Shown here: in pieces, positions 25,360-34,719 of the stretch
Numbering within the stretch: position 1 is the stretch's first letter
Layout: each line of letters opens with the position of its first letter
Assembly (NCBI GenBank): GCA_022822005.1
Contig: JAJECO010000048.1
Span: forward strand, 1-64,000
Length of the DNA: 64,000 nucleotides
From: Candidatus Poribacteria bacterium
GTDB taxonomy: Bacteria > Poribacteria > WGA-4E > PCPOR2b
Reading direction: 5' to 3'
Translations under genes and position numbers: made by a program
The notes under the pieces: model-generated
What the model saw: the letters and a program-made list of their open reading frames with translations, nothing else
The model's database searches: none
What the model was told of the DNA's origin: nothing

Positions 25360-27183
25360 TCATTTTTTTTTCAGCACCATTAAAGTTAAATCATCAAACC
25401 GCTGGGCCTCTCCTTGGAACTCCAACGTTGAGTTATAAATTTCGGCGCAGATTTCGTCAGCATCTGCGTGACGGAGTTGTTTCGCCAGTTCCTCTAACCG
25501 TTCTTCTTCATACATCTCGTCACGGATATTCACCGTTTCGGTGACCCCATCGGTATAGAATAGAACTGTATCTCCGCTGTAAAGTTGAATTGTTTCATCT
25601 TCATATTCTAACATTCGGCAAAGCATATCGTCAGGATACATGCCTATCATCAAGCCACCAGCTTCCAGCCGTTGTATACTGCCGTCCTGCCGGATGACCA
25701 AAGGAGAGTTGTGCCCGGCATTGAGTGAAGTCAGTTTACCTGTCTCTGGATGCAAGCGTGTGTAACAGAGTGTGGCGTATTTGTCGATTGGGCTGCTCTC
25801 ACGGATAAGGGCATTCAGTGCCATTGCCCTCGCTGGCAGATCCGCTTGTCTTGCGACCTCTGAGAGTAAAGCAGCACGAAGCGTTGCCACCAGCAGAGCT
25901 GCCTGCATACCTTTCCCAGCAATATCAGCGATGACCAATCCCCACGATCCATCTGGTTCCTGTATGTAACCGTAGTAATCCCCTCCAACACCATCATGGT
26001 GTGGCAGACTCATCCCAGCAATTTCATAACCCGGAATCTCTGGCGGGGCCTTTGGAAGAAGATTTTCCTGAATTTTTGCTGCTTCCTCCATTTCCGCCTG
26101 CAATCGCCGCTTCTCAATTGCTTCCTGATAAAGCCTTGCGTTCTCGATTGCGACACCAACTTGCGTCGCAAAGGCTTCAAGAAGAATTCCATCTTCATCT
26201 GTGAACTCCAGTGTTATGCCGGCTCGACCCTCTTTACTGAAAACAACAAGTATACCCAGAATTTCATGTCCAAAAACTGGAGATGCTATCAGATTATTTC
26301 CACCAAATAGTGCCGCTATCTCCCGATCGTTATGGATCTGGGTTCTGCCTTCGACTGCTACGTCACGAAGTATAGAAAGCGTGGACTGTATTTCTTGGTC
26401 AATTTCCAACGGAATCGAGAGGTTTTCTGCACTTGGCGACAATTGCAAGTCAAGCGCGAAAGAGTCTCTTATTTCCAGCTGCTGTGTAACCGGATTGATA
26501 AGCATCAGACAACCCGCGTTAGCGTCCAGCAAACTGACAGCATGATTGACGACCTCTTCCTCTAACCGCTCTGTATCTAACAACTTGGCAATTTGGGCAG
26601 TTGTGTCAGAAAGCATGAAGAGGCGGAATTTGGCGGCACGCATATCTTCTTGAGAGCGTGAATGCGCAATTGCGACTGAGATACGGTCAGCAAGGACATT
26701 TAGTAGCTCTCGCGTCCACCGTGAGTCTTCAGAATCATCAGGAAGTTCACCGAGACTGATAACACCTAGGAACTCTTCATGAATTTTTAATGGTGCCCAA
26801 AGAGTTGCGCTTAATACCTGCAGCTGAGGCTGAATCGCATTTAAGAACGATTTTAAGGGGGTAGGCGGTTTGGAAACATCAAGGAGGGAGGATTGCAGCA
26901 TTGCACTGATTTCGTTAGACGTGATTGGAATGACTAACGATTCACCCGCGGACTCGTCTGGAATATTAATTGATGATTCGAGAGTAAGTAGACTCTCTGC
27001 GGGATTGAAGCGTAATATGGCGCCTCGGGTGACCTGCAATGTCTTGAGAACTATTCGCAGATAGGTCTGGCTTGATGCACCAAAGTTGCTCTGCCCAGAA
27101 ACGAGAGCTTTGCCCACCTCCTCAATCTCAGACAAACCCAAAATTAGCCGCTGCATGGTTTGTTCAATTGAAGCAGTCTGCAT
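25360..27183 (-). CDS. GAF-domain SpoIIE-type (RsbU-like) phosphatase
   Basis: A 607-residue protein with two GAF-type sensory modules (about residues 20-175 and 195-355, the second ending AFATQVGVAIENARLYQEA), a short coiled coil (EKRRLQAEMEEAAKIQENLL) and a C-terminal SpoIIE PP2C domain. Metal-binding aspartates are in VGGDYYGY and VIADIAGKGMQAAL, and FYTDGVTE and DDLTLMVL complete the domain. It should dephosphorylate STAS antagonists in response to a small ligand bound by GAF. It follows the STAS gene at 27510 in the same direction and is the second phosphatase of the cluster. No strong ribosome binding site is seen. Confidence 0.9.
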   Translation of the reverse strand: MQTASIEQTMQRLILGLSEIEEVGKALVSGQSNFGASSQTYLRIVLKTLQVTRGAILRFNPAESLLTLESSINIPDESAGESLVIPITSNEISAMLQSSLLDVSKPPTPLKSFLNAIQPQLQVLSATLWAPLKIHEEFLGVISLGELPDDSEDSRWTRELLNVLADRISVAIAHSRSQEDMRAAKFRLFMLSDTTAQIAKLLDTERLEEEVVNHAVSLLDANAGCLMLINPVTQQLEIRDSFALDLQLSPSAENLSIPLEIDQEIQSTLSILRDVAVEGRTQIHNDREIAALFGGNNLIASPVFGHEILGILVVFSKEGRAGITLEFTDEDGILLEAFATQVGVAIENARLYQEAIEKRRLQAEMEEAAKIQENLLPKAPPEIPGYEIAGMSLPHHDGVGGDYYGYIQEPDGSWGLVIADIAGKGMQAALLVATLRAALLSEVARQADLPARAMALNALIRESSPIDKYATLCYTRLHPETGKLTSLNAGHNSPLVIRQDGSIQRLEAGGLMIGMYPDDMLCRMLEYEDETIQLYSGDTVLFYTDGVTETVNIRDEMYEEERLEELAKQLRHADADEICAEIYNSTLEFQGEAQRFDDLTLMVLKKK

Positions 27184-27509
27184 TTAAAGACCTTTGTTTG
27201 ATGTAACTGTTCACCTAGGGGACAGAAGCGGAGTCATTCACACAGGAACAAATCTATTTGTGCCGCAAAGCCACATCAGTCAACGAGATAATGGCTAATG
27301 CTTAGGGGCGAGCTAAGGCCCTAACCGGTCAGCTCGCTTCCGGCTAAAGCCTTGGCAGCTGAGTATCTAACTATTCACACTGATTTGCAATTTTTTTGCG
27401 CTTATTTTGAAATTGGAGCTACAATTCCTCGACGGATCAGGAATATAGGGAAGATCGATATGCGTTGTACCGCACGCCGGCTAACCTACTTCAGCAAGAA
27501 AGGTAATTG
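27184..27509. other. Intergenic region with a 7-bp inverted repeat
   Basis: The 326-base gap between the STAS gene at 27510 and the phosphatase at 25360 contains no convincing gene. GCGAGCT (27308-27314) and AGCTCGC (27331-27337) can pair across a 16-base loop, and GGCTAAAGCC follows closely; no T-run is adjacent. The structure may be a weak processing or termination site between the two genes. Confidence 0.4.
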
Positions 27510-27860
27510 CTATTCGCTGGAAAGTGCCGAAATTGCTTCGTCTTCACTCTCGAAATGTTCAAATGTGGAGATTAATCGGCTTCTGATAATGAGACTCTTA
27601 ACATTTTTTTCGCTGACGTTGATGACAGCAACCCGACCACCCTTCTGAATAATAGATACATGTGCCCCTAATAGGGTCCCGAGTCCAGAACTGTCCATCA
27701 CTGAAACATCAGCAAAGTCAAACAGAAATTTCGGCGCACCGGAAATTTTTGCACTTTCCTCATTAATCGTCTTGCTGAGATCGCGAACAGATCTTCCAAT
27801 AATCTTGCCCTTAGGTTTTAAGATGACTATATCATCTCTTTGACGAACGTCGACAGCCAT
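27510..27860 (-). CDS. STAS-domain anti-anti-sigma factor, DSSGLG type
   Basis: A 116-residue STAS protein with phosphorylation site VMD-S57-SGLGTLLGAH. It resembles the product at 18720 (about half identical by eye). AGGAGGAAAACC stands just before the ATG. It is the outermost gene of the minus-strand part of the cluster and precedes the GAF-SpoIIE phosphatase, which suggests they form a second switch module. Confidence 0.88.
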   Translation of the reverse strand: MAVDVRQRDDIVILKPKGKIIGRSVRDLSKTINEESAKISGAPKFLFDFADVSVMDSSGLGTLLGAHVSIIQKGGRVAVINVSEKNVKSLIIRSRLISTFEHFESEDEAISALSSE

Positions 27861-28331
27861 TGGTTTTCCTCCTATCTCTTAATCTCAATATATACTGCAC
27901 ACCGTTAGAACCTGCGCCTTTCGCTTGCCAGCCTGAGGTTTGAAACCCATTCTTGGACGAAGCGATAAATCTCAGCGTCAGAAATATCTCACGAAACGTA
28001 TCGCGACATGCAACGCGGGGTTTGACGTCCAAACGATACTTGTGCGAGCAATGATAACCACCTGCAAAAGCGCAATCATACCCGACGCCGGGTATGATCT
28101 GTTGCAACGCTAAGTGTTTCCTATTCTAAAGGAGGTAGATTTTTTTGTCAAGCGTTTAATTTTTCATTGTTATAGTGTTGGGATGGTCCTGCTATGTGTT
28201 GAATTCTGATTCTGCGGACCGAAGTGTGAAGAGACGAGTATTGCTTCCGTATACTCTAAATCTTTCGAATTTTGACACAAAAGCCAACCTGTTAGGTCGT
28301 ATGCTTACGACCTCTCCCACAAGTATTCCCC

Positions 28332-28356
28332 TTGACAAGCGATTGCGGGGTATAAT
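28332..28356 (+). promoter_or_regulatory. TTGACA and TATAAT with a 13-base spacer
   Basis: Perfect consensus hexamers TTGACA (28332-28337) and TATAAT (28351-28356) lie upstream of the cyclic-nucleotide-binding gene, but the spacer is only 13 bases instead of 16 to 18. Short spacers are known to need activators that remodel the DNA (MerR family). The site may otherwise be a chance pairing, with TATAAT used alone. Confidence 0.35.
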
Positions 28357-28400
28357 AAAATCTACCGTATAAAGGAATGGTCGGCAGAAGGGGAGACATT

Positions 28401-29078
28401 ATGGCCAAAATGAATCAAACTGATGCGACATGGGACGCAGTCGTTGACAGAAAGAGTAAAGCGAAGGTCGAGCGGAGTACTATCGATGTCCTCAAGGATG
28501 TCCCCATCTTTGAGGAACTGGGTAATCGGGAAATTCAAAACATCGCACGTATTGCTTATCAGCGGTACTATAGTGCTGGGGAAGTCATCATTCATGAAGG
28601 ACAGAATGCAGCAGGCATGTATATTATGGTGGACGGTCAAGCGGAGGTTACCAAAGCCCTGGAGGATGGTACAATTCTCCATTTGACGACCCTAGAAAAT
28701 AGTGGATTATTTGGTGACGTGGGGTTGTTGGATAGTTCTCCACGGACAGCCACGGTTAGAGCAACCCGCGACTCCAGTATCATTGGTTTTTTTCGTCCCG
28801 AACTACTTGAGCTAATGAATTCAGATCCAAGATTGGCGTCCAAAGTAATTTTCAAATTGGGTCAAATCCTCACGGCACGTTTCCGGTTCATACACAATGA
28901 ATTCGAAAAAGCACAGGAAGAAATTGGTCGGTTGAAGGCAGAACTCGCAGCAGCCTCAGCCGTGGACGAAGAGGGGAGAAATATGGTTTCCAACCCCCCA
29001 TCTGTCACTGGATCACCGGCGGAGATTGAAACATCGGATTCCATCAATCCTGATACCTCTGGAGCAGAGGATCGCTAA
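28401..29078 (+). CDS. Cyclic-nucleotide-binding-domain protein
   Basis: A 225-residue protein. The cNMP-binding fold spans about residues 30-150, with FEELGNREIQNIARIA, the beta-roll YSAGEVIIHEGQNAAGMYIMV and the phosphate-binding-cassette-like FGDVGLLDSSPRTATVRA. No helix-turn-helix is seen; a coiled-coil segment (NEFEKAQEEIGRLKAELAAA) and a Ser/Pro-rich acidic tail follow instead. It is therefore an effector domain with an unknown partner rather than a CRP-type regulator. The start behind GGGGAG at 28401 is preferred to an ATG 24 bases upstream. The next gene overlaps it by one base, so they are translationally coupled. Confidence 0.82.
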   Translation: MAKMNQTDATWDAVVDRKSKAKVERSTIDVLKDVPIFEELGNREIQNIARIAYQRYYSAGEVIIHEGQNAAGMYIMVDGQAEVTKALEDGTILHLTTLENSGLFGDVGLLDSSPRTATVRATRDSSIIGFFRPELLELMNSDPRLASKVIFKLGQILTARFRFIHNEFEKAQEEIGRLKAELAAASAVDEEGRNMVSNPPSVTGSPAEIETSDSINPDTSGAEDR

Positions 29079-30697
29079 TGAATGAACCTACCAATCAAAA
29101 CGCGATACCGCATCAACCTACTGAGGAAGTCAATTCGTCTGGAGCAGCTGATTCTATCAGCCAAATCAATGCGGAGAAGGTACGCGCCCAGACGGCTACG
29201 CTCGCAAGAGAAACGGCCCTCCCACTGACACAAAATATTGAGACGATGACGTCGGACATCCGGTTAGTTGTGCGTGAAGCCCGTGAACAGACACGCCAAG
29301 CACGGGTAGCAAACGCCTCCCTGAAGATCATTGCCTTTGGCACAACGTTGCTTTCGCTTGCAATTCTCATTGGCGTTATCTACTTGCTTAAAGATATTCT
29401 TGCACTGGTGGTAGTCTCGTTCCTAATAGCTTATATTATCAGTCCAGTCGTAGAATTAACCGAGCGGAAAGGGGTTAACCGGACACTTGTAGTTATTGTC
29501 ATAACACTCTTGATGCTCAGTGGCTTTGCCTTTCTTTCAACAGTGACCGTTAATAGCATCACGGGACAGATCTGGAAGTTCAGTGAGGTGCAGTTAACGA
29601 TGGAATTGGGGCACAAAGATGCCTTAGACAACGGTGAAATCCCAGAAGCTTTACGACAGAAGTTTCTGGAGGAGGGGGTTACACTTTCTCAGAATACAGT
29701 GATTGCTGTTGAAGAGGCGGGCAACAGCTGGAAACTGACTGACACAGGAAGCCGCCGTGCATATAATATCAGGAAAGAAGAAAACCAGCTCACTATTAAC
29801 AGAACGCTTGTATACCTTGTTGATCTTGAACGTCTTGTCGATACAGCCACAACAGCGCTGAATCTCATTCCCAAGCCCCTCCGCATACCCGTACTCAATT
29901 ATCTTGGGATAACTGAAGGTGTGGAAACTTCAGGGACCGTGGTTGATAGCGATTCTGTTCAAACAATTGACCGCGACCAAGTTAACGCCCTCGTTGGACG
30001 GCTGCAAGACCAAATCTTGGGGTTTGCTATTGGACAATCGCAGTCAATCTTCAATGCAATTGGCACTTCTGCAAAGGGTGCTTTCTCAGTATTTACCACC
30101 GGTATCATTATCCTATTTTTGACCTTTTTTCTTTTGAACAGTGGGCGGCAGATGAAGAAAGCTTTTATTCAGATTGTGCCGAACCGTTTCTTTGAAGTTG
30201 CTTTGGTACTAATTCAGGGGCTTGATCGGCAGTTAGGAGATTATCTTCGCAGCCGTTTGATTCAAACAATTATATTGTCTATAATCGCGGCAATTGGGTA
30301 TTGGATTTTGGGCTTACGGTTTGCAATTATCATCGGAATTATTGCTGGATTGGCGAACCTGATCCCGTATATCGGTCCATTCATTGGGGCGATTCCTGCA
30401 ATCATTGTTGTCTTCCTGGAATCCCGATTCGGGCTTGGTTGGAGTCTGCTGGCTATTATCGCTCTGACACTTGTGATACAAATCATCGACAACGCGATTA
30501 TTACACCCCTGGTAATAGGCAAAAGTGTTGAGTTGGGACCCGTGACAACAATCGTCGTGGTGTTACTTGGCGAACAATTACTCGGCTTAATCGGTTTGTT
30601 AATGGCGGTTCCTATTGCAGCAATGTGTAAGCTAATCATAGAAGAAGTGTGGACGGAGTTTAAGGGCTACTCTCAGTCTATTCTTGTGGGCCACTGA
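29078..30697 (+). CDS. AI-2E family transporter (PerM/TqsA-like membrane protein)
   Basis: A 539-residue integral membrane protein with about eight hydrophobic helices, of which LALIVVSFLIAYIISPVVEL-like segments near residue 110 and the C-terminal GLLMAVPIAAMCKLII are most typical of the AI-2E/PerM family. A polar 70-residue N-terminal region and a large loop near residues 190-300 are longer than in most members. The family exports small molecules or ions; several members move sodium/protons rather than AI-2. The ATG overlaps the preceding stop codon (TAATG), so it is coupled to the cyclic-nucleotide-binding protein, which may gate it. Confidence 0.85.
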   Translation: MNEPTNQNAIPHQPTEEVNSSGAADSISQINAEKVRAQTATLARETALPLTQNIETMTSDIRLVVREAREQTRQARVANASLKIIAFGTTLLSLAILIGVIYLLKDILALVVVSFLIAYIISPVVELTERKGVNRTLVVIVITLLMLSGFAFLSTVTVNSITGQIWKFSEVQLTMELGHKDALDNGEIPEALRQKFLEEGVTLSQNTVIAVEEAGNSWKLTDTGSRRAYNIRKEENQLTINRTLVYLVDLERLVDTATTALNLIPKPLRIPVLNYLGITEGVETSGTVVDSDSVQTIDRDQVNALVGRLQDQILGFAIGQSQSIFNAIGTSAKGAFSVFTTGIIILFLTFFLLNSGRQMKKAFIQIVPNRFFEVALVLIQGLDRQLGDYLRSRLIQTIILSIIAAIGYWILGLRFAIIIGIIAGLANLIPYIGPFIGAIPAIIVVFLESRFGLGWSLLAIIALTLVIQIIDNAIITPLVIGKSVELGPVTTIVVVLLGEQLLGLIGLLMAVPIAAMCKLIIEEVWTEFKGYSQSILVGH

Positions 30698-30797
30698 ATT
30701 CGGCTGACTTGTCCTCCCTAGGAAAACGGTACTGCCGTGTCAATCGTGGTAACTTGAGCACCACCCACCAATTCAGATTTGGCGGACGACTACTCGC

Positions 30798-32513
30798 ATG
30801 ATGAACGAAGAGGTAAAATCCGCACTACATCGCGGAATCGGTTTCTTAACAGAGCAGCAAAGCTCAGAGGGTGGTTTTGAGGGGCAACTCTCCTCGAGTA
30901 CCTTCCCTACTTGCGCCTATGCTTGGGTATCGCTCGCCCAAGATCGCCTGCCCGATGAAGGATTAGTCGATTGGTTAATTGAACACCAGAATCCTGATGG
31001 CACCTGGGGGCTTGATGCAGCCAATCAGCCGAACCGAGAGGCCACGTTATTTGCACAACTCATTTTAGAGCAGGTTTGGCAACGGAAACCTGGCCCACAG
31101 CTTGCTGGAGTGCTCGCACGTATCCCTGGATATCCGTTGAACCTTGCTCTTATTAAACTATCCTACGCAGCCTTTGGCGATTTTGATTGGAACAAACTAA
31201 CATTGCCAAAATATCTGCTTCCTATGGTGGCGTTGATGAAAGGGCTGCTAACGAAGTTTCCCTTCTTGCAATCGTTCCTCAAGCCTCCAACCCACCTCCT
31301 TCCGCCGGTTGATCTATTCAACACCCCAACCTTTGAGAAACTGTTTATCGCAGAGCAGCACACACTTGTACCAGTCTTCATCCTGATTGAACTGAATACC
31401 ACACGACGGCCGGAAATGATCGCTTCATTGGTCAGTTGGTTAATAGAACATAAGCTTTCTGATAACAGCTGGTTTCGCGTGAATTACATCACGGCATTGT
31501 CAGTGCTAGCACTCATCGAATTGCAAAAGCATATAACAAACTCCCAAATCGCAGTGAATCCTGCAATAGAGCGCGCTTATTCAGAGGAGATTCAAACGTT
31601 GATTGAGGGGGGAATCGCATGGCTGCAATCAACACGCAATCCTGACGGTGGTTGTCGGGAAGCACTAAATCTCAATATTTGGGATACTGCATTAAGTGTA
31701 CTCACCCTCACCGATATTGGCAATGGAGACATGAATCACAATATTCAACGCGCTGGTAGATGGTTCATTGACAACCAAAACCCGGATGGCGGTTGGGCGT
31801 TCTCGGCGATGGGAGGAAGCGGTAATCTTCCAAGTGATGCTGATGACACGGCGTTAGCAACACTTGCCCTGCTGCGGTCTAAGGCGACCGATGGTGCTGA
31901 AGCGATTAATCGAGGGCTCGATTGGTTGACAGCACACCAAAGCCCTGACGGGAGTTGTAGTACATATCTTCCGGGTCAAGGCGATGTTGGGTGTGTGAGT
32001 ATTACCACCCATGCAATCGAGGCATGGTGCGAAACGACGGGGATGGAAACAGAAATAGATCGAGCCTGTCAGTGGTTAGAAGATGAGATTTCCAAAGAAG
32101 GATATTGGTCAGATCTCTGGCTCGCCAAGCGAACCTATGGAACAGCCTGTGCTATCATAGGTTTAATCAAAGCAGGAAAAACCACCTCTCCGGCGATTGC
32201 GCGCGGGGTACGTTGGCTGGAGTTGGCACAAAACAGTGATGGCGGTTGGGGTGAGGATATGTTCGGTAAACCGACGGATAGCACAGTTGAGCAGACGGGT
32301 TGGTGTACCTACGCGCTACTGCTCGCCGATCACGGGAGTTCCGCTGCACGAAGGGGATTGGAATTCCTTCTCAACCGCCAACGTCCTGATGGCTCGTGGG
32401 AGGCTAGTTGTGTCGGCATCTATTGGGAGATTATCGGTGGTTATGCGGATCCAATTTACGCTGCGGTTTTTCCGCTGCTTGCGCTGAATCAGCACCTGAA
32501 GAAAGCCAAGTGA
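30798..32513 (+). CDS. Squalene-hopene-cyclase-like terpene cyclase
   Basis: A 571-residue class II terpene cyclase-fold protein. QW-type repeats are abundant (EHQNPDGTWG, DNQNPDGGWAFS, AQNSDGGWGED, NRQRPDGSWE). The proton-donating DxDDT motif is present as PSDADDTALA with D347-A-D-D350. It is about 60 residues shorter than typical squalene-hopene cyclases, mostly at the N-terminus, and no membrane-insertion helix is obvious. Expected reaction is protonation-triggered cyclisation of squalene or another polyprenoid to a hopanoid-type product at the membrane. No squalene synthase is nearby. The glycosyltransferase 71 bases downstream could glycosylate the product. Confidence 0.85.
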   Translation: MMNEEVKSALHRGIGFLTEQQSSEGGFEGQLSSSTFPTCAYAWVSLAQDRLPDEGLVDWLIEHQNPDGTWGLDAANQPNREATLFAQLILEQVWQRKPGPQLAGVLARIPGYPLNLALIKLSYAAFGDFDWNKLTLPKYLLPMVALMKGLLTKFPFLQSFLKPPTHLLPPVDLFNTPTFEKLFIAEQHTLVPVFILIELNTTRRPEMIASLVSWLIEHKLSDNSWFRVNYITALSVLALIELQKHITNSQIAVNPAIERAYSEEIQTLIEGGIAWLQSTRNPDGGCREALNLNIWDTALSVLTLTDIGNGDMNHNIQRAGRWFIDNQNPDGGWAFSAMGGSGNLPSDADDTALATLALLRSKATDGAEAINRGLDWLTAHQSPDGSCSTYLPGQGDVGCVSITTHAIEAWCETTGMETEIDRACQWLEDEISKEGYWSDLWLAKRTYGTACAIIGLIKAGKTTSPAIARGVRWLELAQNSDGGWGEDMFGKPTDSTVEQTGWCTYALLLADHGSSAARRGLEFLLNRQRPDGSWEASCVGIYWEIIGGYADPIYAAVFPLLALNQHLKKAK

Positions 32514-32584
32514 AACACTGCCCAAATGAGCCTGCAAGTCAGATTCCTTAGTCTATCGGGAGTTTTATCCACAGTTTACCTCAG

Positions 32585-33256
32585 ATGATATCTGCCATTA
32601 TTCCGACTCTGAATGAAGCCAAGATTTTGGATCAATCGCTATCTCGGCTCAGCCATCAACTCAAAGAACATGAGCTGATTATCGTTGATGGCGGCAGCAC
32701 CGACGACACCTCATTAATTGCTAAAGAGTATGGACAGGTGGTTTTCTCTGAACGCGGGAGAGCTCGTCAGTCAAATGCGGGTGCGGCGGCGGCGAGGGGC
32801 GACATTCTCCTTTTCCTGCACGCGGATGTGTGGCTTGACTCTGGCGCGATTAAAGCCGTTGAAACCGCAATTGCAGCAGGTTATATCGGCGGAGCGTTCA
32901 AACAGCGAATTGATGGAGATCAGCCCTTATATCGGTTGATAGAGCGCACCGCGAACTTCAGGGCAAAACGGCTGCGGATTTTCTACGGCGACGGTGGGAT
33001 CTTTATTCGCCGTGCCGAGTTTAATCAGATCGGTGGTTTTCCAGAGATTCCGATTATGGAAGAAGTGGGGCTCTCTCGAAAACTGCGTCGGTGTGGCAAG
33101 GTAACACTTGTCGAGCCGGGGATTCACATCTCCGCACGCCGTTGGCAGAAGAACGGTATCCTCCGCACAACCTTAACAAACTGGCTCATCACCCTACTCT
33201 ATCTGCTACGAGTTCCTCCAAATCATCTCGCAAAACTATATCGCCATATTCGGTGA
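32585..33256 (+). CDS. Family 2 glycosyltransferase (TIGR04283-type)
   Basis: A 223-residue GT-A-fold glycosyltransferase. SAIIPTLNEAKILDQSL at the N-terminus and IIVDGGSTDDTSLIA provide the nucleotide-sugar-binding strand, and LFLHADVWL carries the metal-binding DxD-like acidic residue. FYGDGGIFIRRAEFNQIGGFPEIPIMEE is the acceptor-side signature of the small TIGR04283 group, which includes enzymes linked to arsenosugar or lipid-linked products. It follows the terpene cyclase in the same direction and converges on the oxidoreductase at 33308. Acceptor unknown; glycosylation of the cyclase product is a guess from position. Confidence 0.85.
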   Translation: MISAIIPTLNEAKILDQSLSRLSHQLKEHELIIVDGGSTDDTSLIAKEYGQVVFSERGRARQSNAGAAAARGDILLFLHADVWLDSGAIKAVETAIAAGYIGGAFKQRIDGDQPLYRLIERTANFRAKRLRIFYGDGGIFIRRAEFNQIGGFPEIPIMEEVGLSRKLRRCGKVTLVEPGIHISARRWQKNGILRTTLTNWLITLLYLLRVPPNHLAKLYRHIR

Positions 33257-33307
33257 TCCACAGTCTTGCAACTAAACCTGCCAACACCAATCTTGAGGAC
33301 GGTGAAC

Positions 33308-34558
33308 TTACTCCTGAAACCCCTGTTTTGCCCAGACCTCCTTTGCGTATGTGATTGTCGCTTTCGACGGCTCAATATCACCGAGGATACTACTTGGCGG
33401 TTGACCTTCTTTTTTGCGCTTAGGATCTGGAGACCAGTCGTCATTTTCATATTGCTGGCGCGCCGACTCCACCCGAAAATCGGGGACTTCAACGGGGGCA
33501 GAATCGTTGAGAGCAGATCGCCAAGCGAGAATACCAACAATACTCATGTCGATCCCACGATAAACATCCAGATACGGTTGTTCGCCCGTCCGAATGGCGT
33601 CCGCGAAGTGATAGGTAGTAAAGAAATCCCCTCCACCATGCCCTGCGGTTGTCGCTTTGCTATGATGGACGGGAAAATCGGGCTTATAGACGATTTCGGC
33701 TGGTTCTCCTTCATCTTTTTCCCACGGCTCACGCCAAACACGCAGCCGGTGTTTATCCCCATGACGACTGTTTTCCATCAGCCCCTTATTTCCGTGGATA
33801 CGGACGTAATTCCCGTGCCCACGTAGCCCACCATGAAGTGATTTCATTACTGCTCCGTTATCCATTCGACAAATGATGACAGCGCAGGTGTCGCTGCGTT
33901 TCATGTGCATCGTCTGGGTCGGATCATTGAAGTCGTAGGGTACCACAAATCCGTTCACCTTCACGGGATGGGTGTCCGTGATGTACATCACCGGCGCAAT
34001 GGAGTGGGTGCAGTAGTAGGTAGATGGAATCCAATTCCGCCAGTGGTTGGTTCCGCAGCTCCGAGCCAGTTTGACTTCGGCTGGATCCGGATGCACATAC
34101 TCGCCCTCGCCGTACTTGAATTCGCCAATCTGCCCCGCTTTGTACAAGCGATGCATCTCCTGATTATAGACCATATAGGGGTAGTTTTCGGCGAAAAGAT
34201 AGACCTTTCCACTTCTTTCAAACGCACGCGCCAACGCCACCGCTTCCGCCAACGTGTGACAGGCAGCGCACTCACTCATCACATGTTTGTCTGCATCAAA
34301 CGCCTTGATTGCGAAGGGTGCGTGTTCATGAAAATAGTTAGCGAGCACAACCGCATCCATGTCGTGTTCGAGGAATTTGTCGTAGTCAGTATAAGTTGTT
34401 ACATCGAGTTGATCGCCGACATGTCGCAGCTTCTCCTCCCACGTGTCGCAAATGGCTACCAATTCAAGTCCAACTGCTGTTGCAGATCGCATAAAGCTTT
34501 GCCCACGTCCCGCACCGACAACCCCTACGCGGATGCATTCATTCCCAGAAATCTCCAT
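33308..34558 (-). CDS. Gfo/Idh/MocA-family oxidoreductase
   Basis: A 416-residue NAD(P)-dependent oxidoreductase. The Rossmann motif VGVVGAGRGQSFM opens the protein, and the conserved catalytic EKP-type region appears as VMSECAACHTLAEAVAL near residue 95, in which the usual lysine-proline is replaced. C-terminal segments HHSKATTAGHGGGDFFTTYHFADAIRTGEQPYLDVYRGIDM resemble sugar oxidoreductases of this family. It probably oxidises a cyclic polyol or sugar derivative. The start behind GGAGG at 34558 is preferred. It is separated from dnaK by an intrinsic terminator. Confidence 0.8.
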   Translation of the reverse strand: MEISGNECIRVGVVGAGRGQSFMRSATAVGLELVAICDTWEEKLRHVGDQLDVTTYTDYDKFLEHDMDAVVLANYFHEHAPFAIKAFDADKHVMSECAACHTLAEAVALARAFERSGKVYLFAENYPYMVYNQEMHRLYKAGQIGEFKYGEGEYVHPDPAEVKLARSCGTNHWRNWIPSTYYCTHSIAPVMYITDTHPVKVNGFVVPYDFNDPTQTMHMKRSDTCAVIICRMDNGAVMKSLHGGLRGHGNYVRIHGNKGLMENSRHGDKHRLRVWREPWEKDEGEPAEIVYKPDFPVHHSKATTAGHGGGDFFTTYHFADAIRTGEQPYLDVYRGIDMSIVGILAWRSALNDSAPVEVPDFRVESARQQYENDDWSPDPKRKKEGQPPSSILGDIEPSKATITYAKEVWAKQGFQE

Positions 34559-34580
34559 ATCACATACCTCCAATAGAACA

Positions 34581-34618
34581 AAAAAACCTTGCGAAGGCTC
34601 GAAACCTTCGCAAGGTTC
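34581..34618 (-). terminator. Intrinsic terminator after dnaK
   Basis: AACCTTGCGAAGG (34586-34598) and its exact complement (34606-34618) form a 13-bp stem with a 7-base loop. On the minus strand the stem is followed by a run of T (the A-run 34581-34587 on the plus strand). It lies about 100 bases downstream of the dnaK stop codon and before the Gfo/Idh/MocA gene. Confidence 0.9.
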
Positions 34619-34719
34619 GGGTTATCAACTTAACTTGGTTTATTAAGTGCCTGACATTTGTGAGTTGGCAGATCCCTTACAGCAAAAACACGAATATCGA
34701 AGCACTTGAGCCCAACGTT

